Shown: positions 21,709 to 31,401, numbered from the stretch's first letter. The stretch is 64,000 nt of DNA from Aureobasidium sp. EXF-3400 (GCA_024195585.1 SWBL01000256.1:1-64000), one strand, 5' to 3'. The notes: generated by a model not told the origin, from the sequence alone. Made by a program: numbers and translations.

Positions 21709-21732
21709 TGGGTTCGAGCCCCAGTACGACCT

Positions 21733-22786
21733 GAAACAACCAGGCAACTGCCTCTCTTTTTGCTTTTCCTTTGTCTGTCAAATATCTGCAAGAATAAATT
21801 GCGTCGACTGCCCTTGTATACCTTTTGCGGCTCTTTCGTGCAAGCAAACGACCTTGAGTCGCCTGTTTCTCTGGTCGGAAGTCACCTCTCCCTTCGAATG
21901 TTGACGCGCCTCACAGGAGCATGGGTGCTTTCAACCGCGTTCTTGTCGCTCCGGAGATTTGACTTGGAAGCGCGACCGAAGAGTTCATCATTCCATGTCG
22001 TGTTCGTAAGCTGTGCGAGCAGACGAGAATAGGACTTGAGCGACACGCCAACCAACATTCGGTGAAGCCATCCTACCGCGTACCTCTGGTCGGAGCTCAC
22101 AAAGACTTTTGAACAATCCTGCAATATCTTTCGCACTGGTTCTGGACCCGAATATGATATCGGACCCTCGCTGCTATGATTGCGCGTTCGTCTACCTTTT
22201 TGTGAGCGCGAGACGCGAGACCAGCGCAATACCGATGGGCCAATCAGCAAAGTACCTTTTCGCGTCATAAAGATACAAAAGACTGTGCGGTAAGCAATCA
22301 GGGACGACTTTCTGACAAAAATATCTCGTGGATTGCGTCCTCCATAATGCTACAGCCGCGGTCAGGCTGCAGGTTCTTGCTTACTTGTACCTCTGGCACC
22401 AATCCACATCCAGTCGGTGAATCGCCAAATTGTCCGATCTGACTTGTCAGACATGGGAGATATAAACCAGGATGATTTCCGTCGATGATGACCTGAGCAG
22501 CAACAGCCAAGTCGGACTCTGACAGATGTACATCAAGGTCAACCTGTACTGGACGACTAGGCAAAGAGCTAAGTAAAGAGTATGGTGAAGCTTGCACCCA
22601 TCAGCCGCGATGCCGCGACATCATTCTCCGTGTTGAACAGTAAGAGCGACGGCATTTACATTTGCGATTCCGAGTCGCTCCTTCCATGCTATATCTTTCA
22701 TATTTCCTCTTTCTTGGATCAATCGAACAACACAAAGACCATTGTCGTTTCACTCAGTCGATCTATACCAGTAACCAACAATCAAA
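21733..22786. other. Intergenic region after the tRNA
   Basis: 1.05 kb down to the NTF2-like gene. A 128-codon minus-strand frame (21882-22268) and others are without family signal. No repeat found. Confidence 0.45.
21757..21761 (+). terminator. RNA polymerase III terminator (T5)
   Basis: Run of five T 24 nt after the last tRNA base, the normal stop signal for Pol III. Confidence 0.65.
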
Positions 22787-23445
22787 ATGCGTGCCGCCAT
22801 CGCTACTGCCATCTACCCTCTCGTGGCCCTCTGTGCCGCCAAACCCTTCAACGGCTCATCGTCCAGATTCTCCAACACCACAGACAGCACATCCTGCATC
22901 TCCTCTGCTGACGCCATCTTGATCGCCGACGGCTTCGGCCAAATTCTCTCCAACTTCAGCATGTCTTGGGGCGACAATCTCATCGCAGACGGCTACGTCG
23001 ATCAATCCGACAGTGTAGCAACCTTGATGCACTCACCCAACGTTCTTGCCTCTGATGTTCGTTCCCATTCCCCTTTCTTAAACTTCGTACTAACGCAAAC
23101 CTGCAGTTGGGCAAACTCACCTTCGACACCAAAGCCTCCTTCCTCGCTGGCGAACAAGCTCAACCAGGCGTCCCCTTCAAACTCCTCAACACCTGGTCTT
23201 CATGCAATGCTGTCACTTTCCGCTACGTGCTTTCCCCTCCTGGACTAGATGTGCAAGGCATTGCTGTTGCTGAAGTCGAAGAAGCAAAGAAAAATGGTAC
23301 TGGAGTTGGTGAGGGAAACAAAAAGTGGCAGATTAAAACTTTCTATGGAGAGTTCAATTCGGCGGTTTGGTTGACCGATTTGAAGAAGAGTATTACTGGG
23401 TGTGATGTTAATGGTAGTGTTACCGGTAATGTTACTGCTGCTTGA
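22787..23445 (+). CDS. Secreted NTF2-like domain protein
   Basis: Exons 22787-23056 and 23107-23445 (50-nt intron with ACTAAC branch and CTGCAG acceptor) encode 202 aa. The first about 20 residues form a signal peptide (MRAAIATAIYPLVALCAAKP); then a Thr/Ser-rich spacer and a single NTF2-like cone-shaped domain beginning SCISSADAILIADGFGQIL, with WGDNLIADGYVDQSD and the late WQIKTFYGEFNSAVWL strand; two Cys (near residues 46 and 190s) may form a disulfide. Several Asn-x-Ser/Thr sites. This family of secreted single-domain proteins is common in plant- and surface-dwelling Dothideomycetes; no function is known. The splice joins Asp to Leu-Gly-Lys without loss. Confidence 0.85.
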
Positions 23446-23924
23446 ACGAGGGTTGAGATGGTAGCTAGAGGATGGATATAGAAATTAGGTGCCGTGATCT
23501 GGTTATGTAAGGATATATTCAATAGAAGATACGATGTGACTCGTTTTTCGTGTTGCTTGTCTTCTTTGTCACACCAGAACCTGTGCAAATTTCTAAGAGA
23601 AACTTTGTAGCAAACAAAATTTGTGTAAGCATGGCGAATGTACGAACGCGTGCTTATATACTCATCTGCAGCCATAATGTGAAAAAGCACAATAGTCAGC
23701 AGAAATAGTGTTAGAGGTATTGTAGATGGTAAATCGTAATCAGGAAATCTGGAAACTATATGGGACATCGCTCCTGCTCTTTCGATTTTTTCCTCGCCTG
23801 ACTCTGTAGTCAAAGCAGAACTCCATATTGTACCTTCGGCAGGTGTAAAGCGTGGCCAAAGGGATCTTGTTGCCGAGGTTCTTGCATCCTATAGTGCAGG
23901 AATTCAAATTTCTTTTCAATCTCC
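23446..23924. other. Convergent intergenic region
   Basis: 480 bp of AT-rich 3' flank between the NTF2-like gene and the SIM-repeat gene; nothing recognisable. Confidence 0.5.
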
Positions 23925-25400
23925 TCAATCGTCATCAAGGTCGATGACTTCCATATCTAAACCATCTTGAGAGGTATCCCAATCTTCCGTCAGATCTATC
24001 ATAGCCTCGTATCTATTGATGGTTCTTTCGGAGTTGGGAACGTTTGTGGCAGAGTCTTCGGTCAACTCGATCACCTCCATGATGCTGCTTCCGCTTCTTG
24101 TTGATTCGTCGTCTTCTGTCAAGTCGATCAGATCGTATGTACGTGTAGATCTTGTGTTTCCGATATGATTCATGACTTCTGGTTCAGGCTCGAGTTTAGG
24201 TTCGATTTTAGGTTGAACCGGGGAGTCAGGCATTGCAGGGGATCTTGTTCTGCGGGCAATGTTCTTATCGGAAATGTCGTCGAGTTCGATATCAGACATG
24301 TCATCAAGAACGTCATTTCCGGTGGCAGGATGAACGGCACCTTCGGGCGAGTTCTCCCTCGAGTGAGGTACGAAGAGAGGACTTGGTGAGCGATCATCGT
24401 AGTGATTGAATCGAGATTCGTCGGCATCGTTGGTATCGTCTTCCATGTTAACATCTTGATCAATGTCATCTGCCGGGTCAATAGGATCTTGATCGTCATT
24501 TAGCAGATCGTCCTGATTGTTCTCGGCCCCAATCTCGAGTGAGTTGCGTCTGCGCAGCAGATTCAACTCGCGCTGCCAGTTGGAACTGTCGTCGTTCTCA
24601 TCGTCGTCATCATCATCTCCGTCGTTATCTTTGTCGTCAGGGTGTGGTCCAGGATCGTCGTCATGGTTGTTTGAATCGTCGTCGTTACCACCATCGAGCC
24701 CAGTATTGTCGGGTCTGTGGTGGTCAGAACCAGGATCTGAGTCATCGTCCCCGCCGTCACTACCACTTGCTCTGGCCTCGTATCTCTGCATCCTGCACTG
24801 ATCGCACTTGCATTGCTCGAACAGCTTTTTGCGTTCGTCAATCACAGTCTGAACTCTGTTAGTCAGGTATCGAGACCGATGCGAGCCATGACATACCTGG
24901 ACTGCTCGCCAGTTCTGGTTCTCAAAAGCCTTGGAACCATCTAGCGGCTTGAGAAGATCCTTGCAATAATCGCGACGGGCCTTTCGGATAGCCCAATATG
25001 AGCGACTGTTTGTTCCGCTAGGATGTATATTGCGCTTGAATTGGAACGCTGAGCACCATGCGACATTCACAATGCCTCCTCTCGTATCGTCGAGGTCACT
25101 CATACGGAGACAGATGAGACTCTGTGCTTCAGCTGAGAGATACATTGCGACAATGCAACCCTTTTCTGTCGGATCTTCTCCTGCGACCAAAAAATGCCGA
25201 ACGTAGGACATGCGTCCTAGCCTCTCGACGTATTGGGTATGTAGGACCTCGAAAAACATGATTCCAGCCACTATCTTGTGGTTCCTGATTTGGGCTCTGA
25301 TGTTCGAGTCATCCAGCATCTGGTGTACATCTCGAATCTCGTCGGGTGCAAGGGCTTTTTCATTTTCCCCGTACACTTTCTGGGTCTGACCGCTCGGCAT
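23925..25400 (-). CDS. Acidic protein with four C-terminal SUMO-interaction motifs
   Basis: Exons 25400-24897 and 24848-23925; the 48-nt intron (GTATGT ... CTGACTAAC ... TTCAG) is a multiple of three without stop, so the raw frame runs through it. Spliced product 475 aa. Residues 1-205: a compact, conserved-looking domain of unknown family with a Cys cluster (CKCDQC near 195). Residues 215-290: extremely Asp-rich. The last 75 residues carry four hydrophobic-core/acidic motifs: LIDLT (408), VIELT (427), MIDLT (451), VIDLD (469), each followed by acidic residues, the exact form of SUMO-interaction motifs. No RING is visible, so it is not an obvious SUMO-targeted ubiquitin ligase; it may be a reader of poly-SUMO chains in chromatin or DNA repair (inference). 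Confidence 0.82.
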   Translation of the reverse strand: MPSGQTQKVYGENEKALAPDEIRDVHQMLDDSNIRAQIRNHKIVAGIMFFEVLHTQYVERLGRMSYVRHFLVAGEDPTEKGCIVAMYLSAEAQSLICLRMSDLDDTRGGIVNVAWCSAFQFKRNIHPSGTNSRSYWAIRKARRDYCKDLLKPLDGSKAFENQNWRAVQVCHGSHRSRYLTNRVQTVIDERKKLFEQCKCDQCRMQRYEARASGSDGGDDDSDPGSDHHRPDNTGLDGGNDDDSNNHDDDPGPHPDDKDNDGDDDDDDENDDSSNWQRELNLLRRRNSLEIGAENNQDDLLNDDQDPIDPADDIDQDVNMEDDTNDADESRFNHYDDRSPSPLFVPHSRENSPEGAVHPATGNDVLDDMSDIELDDISDKNIARRTRSPAMPDSPVQPKIEPKLEPEPEVMNHIGNTRSTRTYDLIDLTEDDESTRSGSSIMEVIELTEDSATNVPNSERTINRYEAMIDLTEDWDTSQDGLDMEVIDLDDD

Positions 25401-26479
25401 GGTTGTGAAGTTCCTAAGCGTCAGACTTGATAATGTCCTGGCCTGAGAGTGAAGGCTTGTTTGTCCGCGTCGTGATCGTGCCCGAGGAGCGTCAGTGACT
25501 GGTTTTGAGTTAAATAACAGGAGATTGTAGTGTGTATGACCTGTGATGAAAAGGCCTGAGATAGCAGACTCAGAGACTGAGATGCGAATTCCAAGGAGTC
25601 CTGAGCAGGTAACTGAGATTCTAGTTCGAAGAGGGCGATGTCGAGAAAAGTCTCATAGTCTGGGATAGCCGTTCAACCTCGATGGCAGTAGTTCAGCTTT
25701 GAGTGAAGCTCAGCTCAGTCAGAGACCGTGAGCGACAGTTCTCGTGCTCTGGAGTGGGCCTAGCGTGCTGGGGGACAGAGGACAGAGGACAGGGGATATG
25801 ACAGTCTGTCGAGTGAGGTGTGATTGACCGGTACAGAGGTCAAAGAGAAGAAGCATAAATGATAGAAGAAAGATGGGCGATAAGTTCGAGAGGAGTCTGC
25901 GGATAGGATGTAGGAAGTGTCGTTTAAGCCACCTGAGCTGGGGAAGACTCCGAGGGAGCAAATTCCGAAATGAAGAAGATAGAGGAAGAGAAGACTTGAG
26001 AGGATAAATGAAGGTAAAGGTTAGATCGCGGAAGGAGCGAGCGATGAACCTCGAGAGCGGAACAAGACGAAGAGACCTTGAGATGATGTTGAGCACTTTT
26101 GATCTCGAGTCTTTAAGGTTCCCTCCTTCCTAAAGTAGCCTATGCTCAATTTCACACGCTGAAGCTCACTTCACTTCAGGGTGTGCAGACTCTCCTTCCA
26201 AAGTCGTGGTTTGGAGCAAATTGGTTGTCGACGGTATGATTCGCCCTTGCCGTCATCTCTAGCTTCTGCACCCGAAGTGATAGTAGTCACTACAGCACAC
26301 TAGACGGCTCATTATTGACAGGAGAGTTGTACCTTCTTGTGGAGAAGATGTGAAACTTCGACGTAGAGCTCGAGAGCGGTACAAGGAGACACAATGCCAT
26401 GAGATGTAAAGCTTGCGAATCCAAGGCTTTGATTGTGAAATATGTACTCAATTAAGTTTTCGTAGTTCAGAGAACATGT
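25401..26479. other. Promoter region of the SIM-repeat gene
   Basis: 1.08 kb. Rich in purine runs (GAGA, AGAAGA) on the plus strand, i.e. CT-rich upstream of the minus-strand gene, as in long fungal leaders. The 125-codon minus frame at 25719-26096 is Leu/Arg/Ser-rich low complexity from these runs and is not called. Confidence 0.45.
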
Positions 26480-28012
26480 CTACCGTCCATTGTGGTGCTT
26501 TGTCAGCTCGTCGTCTTCATCACTAATCAGACCTTCCAGCTCAAACTCTTCTGCGTCTCTTATCTGGCGATCGCTTGCGTCTGGAATTGAACGTGCATGA
26601 CCGTTGGGTAGAGCGGAGCCATTGAGTCTGCTTTCGGGATCAGCAGACTTGCCCTCGGCCGAAGAGTCTGCGTAATAGGTGTAGAGACGAAGAAGCATGT
26701 TCACGACTGTAATAAATGTTAGCTGTGGTTTCGCTCAGACCCATGGAATCAAAACTTACAGAGGAACATAAGGAAGGCGAAGCTGTAGAGGATCAAGATG
26801 TAGGTGACATGGGTGACACCGGCTTGAGACAAGAGCAGCATTTGCTCTTCGGTTGCGCCCAAGAAGAGGAAGCCACTGGCGTATAGCAAGAAGGGAGGCA
26901 GGAACTGGAAGCTGTTGGTATCCTCTCCATCATCAGAGATGGAGTTGGCATCTTTCAAGACGAAACTGATTTCGATAATGCGAGTGATACCAGCAGCCAT
27001 CAGAGTGTAGCCAAAGACACTGTGTACCATAGTGCTGATGTGCAACTCTTGGGGGTGGCCACTCATGGCCCAGCCGGTAATGGCAATGACGATGGCAGGA
27101 ATCAAGTTGCGCTTGGGACGGCCACGGCGGTCGCGGCTCAGCCACATACCCAAAAGACCAGCGCACCACCAGATGACACCCATACTGGTGTGCTGCAAGT
27201 CATTGCGTACCCAGGGCCCTCCCCATCTGTGCTCGGTGAAAGTGTTGACGCAGCCCCAAGCAGCAATAACCATACTGTCGTAGAATTCCTGAGAGCGGCC
27301 GGTGCGACGCAGCCAGATCTGACCAACGAGAAGGAGGATGGTGTAGACGATGCCGTATGCGATGAAGGCAGAGCCCATGATGAAATGGGCAGCACACTGA
27401 CCGGTGTGGTCGCCCTGGCAGAAGCCCAAGGCTGTGATTCCACCAAACAACATCTGAACCCAGGCGGCCAGCGGGATGATCTTGCCGAGTATACCGTGTG
27501 CAGAGACAATCCACTTCCTGATCTTTCCCATGAAACCACGCTCGATGTGGAGCCTAAGGTAGATACCCATGACGGCCTGGGCGAAGACCATCATCATCAA
27601 CCAGGGGGCGTATTGCGCGTGTACGTTCTTGCTGAATTGACGACCTTTGTGGGCGTGGCCGAGTAGGTAGCCCAGGATAGCGAGACCAGTTGCAGTCACT
27701 TGGACGGGGACGTGCCATCGTGAGCGGACGATGCCCAGGACCATGCCAGTAGGGAACAGGATGCCCCATGCGAATATTTGAACGAGGATGTGGATCCATA
27801 ATGTCGTGTCCTGGACGAGAGTCAGTACGGTTCATGTTATGCCATGCGGAATGGAAGCGCACCAAAGGATCGGGCGAAATAGCTTCGCCTTCAGGGATCT
27901 TGTCTTCGTGATGTTCATGCGCCTGGACAGTCGAGACAAGCAAAGCAAGAACGGTGGCGGCTTGCACGCTCCTGCTTAGCACTTGCGACGACAGCTGCAT
28001 CGAACGGACCAT
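26480..28012 (-). CDS. YTP1: Ytp1-family integral membrane protein
   Basis: Exons 28012-27863, 27810-26760 and 26706-26480 give 475 aa. N-terminal signal sequence (ending near VQAHEHHED), the DUF2427 start EGEAISPDPLDTTLWIHI, then about ten transmembrane segments with the Ytp1 domain (GGPWVRNDLQHTSMGVIWW, SGHPQELHISTMVHS). Several conserved His in membrane segments recall the cytochrome b561/ferric-reductase-like fold to which this family is distantly tied; heme binding is not proven. The last 60 residues are acidic/cytosolic. The start at 28012 puts the signal sequence at the very N terminus; a longer frame to 28114 exists but adds a charged non-conserved stretch. Biological role in fungi unknown. 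Confidence 0.9.
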
Positions 28013-28610
28013 CGTGTCGGAGTGGTTACAGGCTTGTTGTCTTCGAGTCCGGATCTCGAGGTGAGACTTTGTGCATCCCCTTTGTCCTACGAGGCAGAAA
28101 CTCAAAGTTCCCACCTTGATCGATCTAGAAAGTTGCTGACCACGCGTATCCCGCCAAGCCGCCCAATCCCCTATCTCAATTCATCCATGTTTTTCTACCG
28201 ATTGCTCCTATTCTTTCAGCAATTCCTATATGTTAGGCTTCACAATGAGACTATAGAAAGCTCCAGTCAAGATGAAAAAAAACTTCTGATTCAACCTATT
28301 GTGTTTCATGTGTTTGTATTGTCCATCCAGAAGGTATTCGGGAAGGCGCGGATCAAACTTATCTCCCCTTATGTCCGCTCGGAGTACGAATCCGACCACG
28401 CCTTGTCACTACTCTTTTCCATCAGGGATACAACATCTTTCTTGCACGTTGAGTTGTCATAAAAGCTGCTTTGATGCTCGTTGTGAGTTGGAATACTCCA
28501 GCTACCCTCAGTCAACAGGCGAAGCAATCAATACGACTCTTTCCGTAAGAGCAGCAAACACGGCCGAAGATAACTTCCATTCGTCTCCCACTGCTCCATC
28601 CAAATCCAAC
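28013..28610. promoter_or_regulatory. Divergent promoter region YTP1-like / SWI5
   Basis: About 600 bp between divergent genes. The SWI5 frame is open upstream to 28299, so a longer N terminus is conceivable, but that stretch is not family-like. A short tRNA-like A box at 28016 is not part of a tRNA. Confidence 0.4.
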
Positions 28611-28955
28611 ATGTCTTTCAAAACATCATCATCTGGTAGGGATATCCAGCTTGACGCCCTAAGAGCTCGTCAAGCTGCTCTCGAGTCGACTGTCGCCGAA
28701 CTACTTTCTCAGCGTACCACTCTTGTCAATTCCATCTCCCCCATCACCAATCCTCAAGACTCTGAAGACACAGAAACCCGTGCAAAGTCTGCAGTAGATG
28801 CTGCCAATTCTAAGATCAAATCTCAAATCAGACAGCTACAGCAATACAACGACATCAAAGACATCGGCACTCAGCTGATGGGGCTCATCGCCGAGAAGCG
28901 TGGTTGCCGAATTGGTGAAGTTCAGGAGGAGTTTGGCATCAACTCTGATGATTGA
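28611..28955 (+). CDS. SWI5: Swi5/Sae3-type recombination mediator
   Basis: Small partner of Sfr1/Mei5 that stabilises Rad51/Dmc1 filaments in homologous recombination and meiosis. 114 aa, no intron. Residues 14-85 form a coiled coil (LDALRARQAALESTVAELL), and the C-terminal half carries the diagnostic block HxRxLxxYNxIKDxxxxLMGxIAxxRG, seen here as IRQLQQYNDIKDIGTQLMGL followed by IAEKRG and the final GEVQEEFGI. Length fits the family (about 85-120 aa). The ATG at 28611 is followed by a Ser/Lys-rich lead and was preferred to upstream in-frame codons. It is easily missed by gene callers because of its size. Confidence 0.88.
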   Translation: MSFKTSSSGRDIQLDALRARQAALESTVAELLSQRTTLVNSISPITNPQDSEDTETRAKSAVDAANSKIKSQIRQLQQYNDIKDIGTQLMGLIAEKRGCRIGEVQEEFGINSDD

Positions 28956-29626
28956 AAGGCAAGTTGTCTTACGAGGGAAGATACGTTCTGATCGAGTTGC
29001 CTATGTTGACATACTTCAGCACGAAATTCCACGCACGAAGTCTCCAGCATTGGGGAGGCCACTATCAGCCCTCCAGCTATTACCTATACCTGCATACTGA
29101 GTTGCTACCTTTCCTGCGCGTCGTGGTGGGATTATGTGGATGCAGGAGACTCGAAACAGTATAACTCGACGGGGACATTATTCGTCTGCGAGGGTTGCGT
29201 GTCCGCCAGTTCGACGGCTCCATTCAAAAGTGAATCCAAGACGATCGTATTTCAAGCTTGCTTCACTTGCTTCAACTGTCCAATAGCTTCCTATTGATCA
29301 GCGCTTTTCGTTTGCAATTGTCGATTCACTTATTGTCTCCTTGTTATTGTCGACTCGGCTTTTTAAAAGTTTGCTCGGCTTCCACACTCTCTCCCTTCTT
29401 CCTCAACATTACGCAAGACATCAGACCAAGACCACAACCACCATCCAAAATCTTACTTGTCTTCCATTATTACATCTCTCTTATCAAGCTACCAACAAAG
29501 CCTCCACTCTGCGCATCTTTCAAGCAACATCGCAGCAACATCGCAGCAACTTTCAAGCGCACTCTCGCAACCAAAACAACAACATCTCACTTCGCCATAC
29601 CACATCCAACCACCATCACCGCCACA
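28956..29626. other. Spacer and leader upstream of the coiled-coil gene
   Basis: 670 bp. From about 29380 it becomes C/A/T-rich with CAACATCGCAGCAAC repeated twice (29526-29555), typical of a long leader before the ATG at 29627, which lies in a good context (CCACAATGG). No gene seen. Confidence 0.45.
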
Positions 29627-31024
29627 ATGGTCAACTTCACCGCATTCATCACCCTTCTTATGGGCATCACCAGCTTCATCACCGACAACATTCCCAGCGT
29701 CCGCGTCTTCACTTCCTTGAGCCAAAGACTCCTCGCCGCCCCTCCACCACAGTCCTTCTTCGCCGACGACGGCACATTCACTGTCACATACGGCCGCTAT
29801 GAGGAGTCATTCACTGTCATCCAACCAACCACTGTCACAACAACTTTCACATTCACTGCCGGCACTACAACCACCACCGCCACTGAATTCACTACCACCA
29901 CCCAAACCGTCACTACAACCACGGCATCTCCTGGCACTGAGCTCGTTCTCTTCACCGGCACTCTCTCATCACCATCAATTCTCTCACTGGCAAAGGAATT
30001 CATCTGCGCCATGTTCACCGTTCCCGCTCCGCTCGCTGCCAATGCCGCTTCAGTGGTCACTGCCTTCCTTTTTGGAACCCTTCTCCTGGTCGCCTACACC
30101 GGCTTCCTTGCCTCCGCTCCTCCCGTCATGAAGCCCGAAGACCTCCTTTGGCTCGAGGAACAACTCCTCAAGAAGGGCGAGCTTCTTGAGGAGCTTCGTT
30201 ACGCTTATGACGTGGACCGCGCAGACCTCCGTCGCAGGCTGCAGGTCCAAGGGGAGTGGGCAAGCAAGCACCTGGCCGCTACCGTCACCCAGCACCGCTC
30301 CGACATGGCCGACAAGGATCGCGAGATCTTTGTGCTGCGTCAGAAGCTGGCTGGCGCCGACCTCCGCGAGGAGCAGGCCCGGTTCAAGAGCTCTGACGAG
30401 GTCCTCAAGATGCACAAGGAGATTGGTCACCTCCGAAGTGTTATTGACGACCTCGGTCAGGAACTCGAGGTCACCGGTGCCCTGGCTGCCCTCGCCGAGG
30501 AGGCCCAGGAGAAGGTCAAGGTTGCCGAAGAGCGCGCCCTAGCCGCTGCTCAACAGGCCCTTGAGGCAAACCAGAAGGTCGAGGCCGCCGAGAAGGCCCA
30601 CAAGGAGAAGGTCATCGCCGAGAGGGTGAATGCTCAGGCCGCCATCGACAAGGTGGTTGTCGTGGCCAACGACCTGAAGGACAAGGTCAGGGTCAAGGAG
30701 TACGAGGTCCAGGGCTTGGAGGCTGAGGTGAAGAAGCTGAAGGCAGAAGCAGTGGGGGCTGTTCCTGTCCCGACGCAACCCATCCTCAAGGGCAAGTCCT
30801 CGGCCGCCGTCGCAGAGGAGATGCGTGACCGTATCCAGACGGCCGTCAACTCTGCTTCGGATGCTCCTTCGGTGCCTGCACCTGTTTCCGCCGCCGTCGC
30901 TGCCGCCGCTCCGCCTGCTGCTGCTACTGCTCCTGAGCCCCTCGCGCCAGGACAGCAAAAGGGCATTCCTCGCCGTCCGGCTGTCGGTCCGTTCCCAGTG
31001 CGCCGTCAGGGTGCAAAGAAGTAG
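29627..31024 (+). CDS. Membrane-anchored coiled-coil protein with Thr-rich segment
   Basis: 465 aa, one exon. N-terminal hydrophobic stretch (residues 4-19, possible signal anchor), a Thr-rich region (65-100, up to 18 Thr in 30), one clear transmembrane helix (142-162, VVTAFLFGTLLLVAYTGFLA), then a long charged coiled coil (about 170-390, EEQLLKKGELLEELRYAYD ... KKLKAEAVG) and an Ala/Pro-rich basic tail ending RRQGAKK. Topology suggests an O-glycosylated lumenal or outside part and a cytosolic coiled coil, such as a tether or scaffold. Codon usage is strongly biased to C/G at third positions, a sign of high expression. I recognise no family. The start with good context at 29627 was taken; the frame is open further up but codes for leader-like sequence. 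Confidence 0.75.
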   Translation: MVNFTAFITLLMGITSFITDNIPSVRVFTSLSQRLLAAPPPQSFFADDGTFTVTYGRYEESFTVIQPTTVTTTFTFTAGTTTTTATEFTTTTQTVTTTTASPGTELVLFTGTLSSPSILSLAKEFICAMFTVPAPLAANAASVVTAFLFGTLLLVAYTGFLASAPPVMKPEDLLWLEEQLLKKGELLEELRYAYDVDRADLRRRLQVQGEWASKHLAATVTQHRSDMADKDREIFVLRQKLAGADLREEQARFKSSDEVLKMHKEIGHLRSVIDDLGQELEVTGALAALAEEAQEKVKVAEERALAAAQQALEANQKVEAAEKAHKEKVIAERVNAQAAIDKVVVVANDLKDKVRVKEYEVQGLEAEVKKLKAEAVGAVPVPTQPILKGKSSAAVAEEMRDRIQTAVNSASDAPSVPAPVSAAVAAAAPPAAATAPEPLAPGQQKGIPRRPAVGPFPVRRQGAKK

Positions 31025-31069
31025 GGGGAAGGGAGTCAGGGGAGGAGAGGAGGAGTGGAGGAGTCTGTT

Positions 31070-31190
31070 TTCGGTGCTGTTTCTTCTTGGGTTTGTTTTT
31101 CTGGGTGTTCTCTCTGGTGTTTTTTGGGTCTGTTTTCTGGCGTTTCTGGTGTTTTGGGAGTTTGTTTTCTGGCGTTTGGGGGTGCTTCGC
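31070..31190 (+). repeat. GT-rich degenerate tandem repeat in the 3' flank
   Basis: T/G-only stretches with repeated GTTTGTTTTTCTGGG / GTCTGTTTTCTGGCGTTT / GTTTGTTTTCTGGCGTTT units right after the stop codon of the coiled-coil gene; probably in its 3'UTR. Confidence 0.55.
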
Positions 31191-31401
31191 CGCTGGTCGG
31201 TTGAAAGTTTCTTTTGTCTTCTTTTTTTCCTCGTTTGAAGCAAAGCATAATGAAGACGAGCAATGAGAACAATGCAACGACATCAAAACCATTCCTTTTT
31301 CTACTCTCAATGTGATTATGTCTCCTGAAATTATCATATCAAAATGCAAGATTTAACGCTGGACATAGTCATTTCCACAGAAGGTAGCTGCGGCAACATC
31401 A

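Larger units (their letters stand above)
21592..21732 (+). tRNA. tRNA-Gln(UUG) with a 14-nt canonical intron plus a 55-nt intron-like insertion
   Basis: Cloverleaf by hand: acceptor 21592-21598 (GGTTGTA) pairs with 21725-21731 (TACGACC; one G-U); D arm GTGT/GCAC around loop AGCGGTTA; anticodon stem CGAGA (21618-21622) with TCTCG (21644-21648), perfect; anticodon TTG at 21625-21627, reading CAA (Gln); discriminator T21732. A 14-nt intron at 21629-21642, in the canonical place after position 37, contains CAAA that can pair with TTTG of the anticodon loop, as eukaryotic tRNA introns do. The T stem is perfect (CTGGG/CCCAG) only if 21654-21708 is removed. The A box (TAGTGTAGCGG) and B box (GGTTCGAGCC) are good and a T5 terminator follows. 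Alternative: a pseudogene interrupted by a local duplication. Confidence 0.8.

Noticed and set aside
24517..24862. Plus-strand Ser/His/Arg-rich ORFs opposite the SIM-protein gene
   Set aside because: Mirror of the Asp-rich low-complexity coding region; no independent evidence.
28011..28075. tRNA-like sequence (GTCGGAGTGGTTACAGGC and later TTCGAGTCC) in front of the YTP1-like gene
   Set aside because: A-box-like and TTCGA-like strings are present, but acceptor and anticodon stems do not pair and no T-run terminator follows at the right place.
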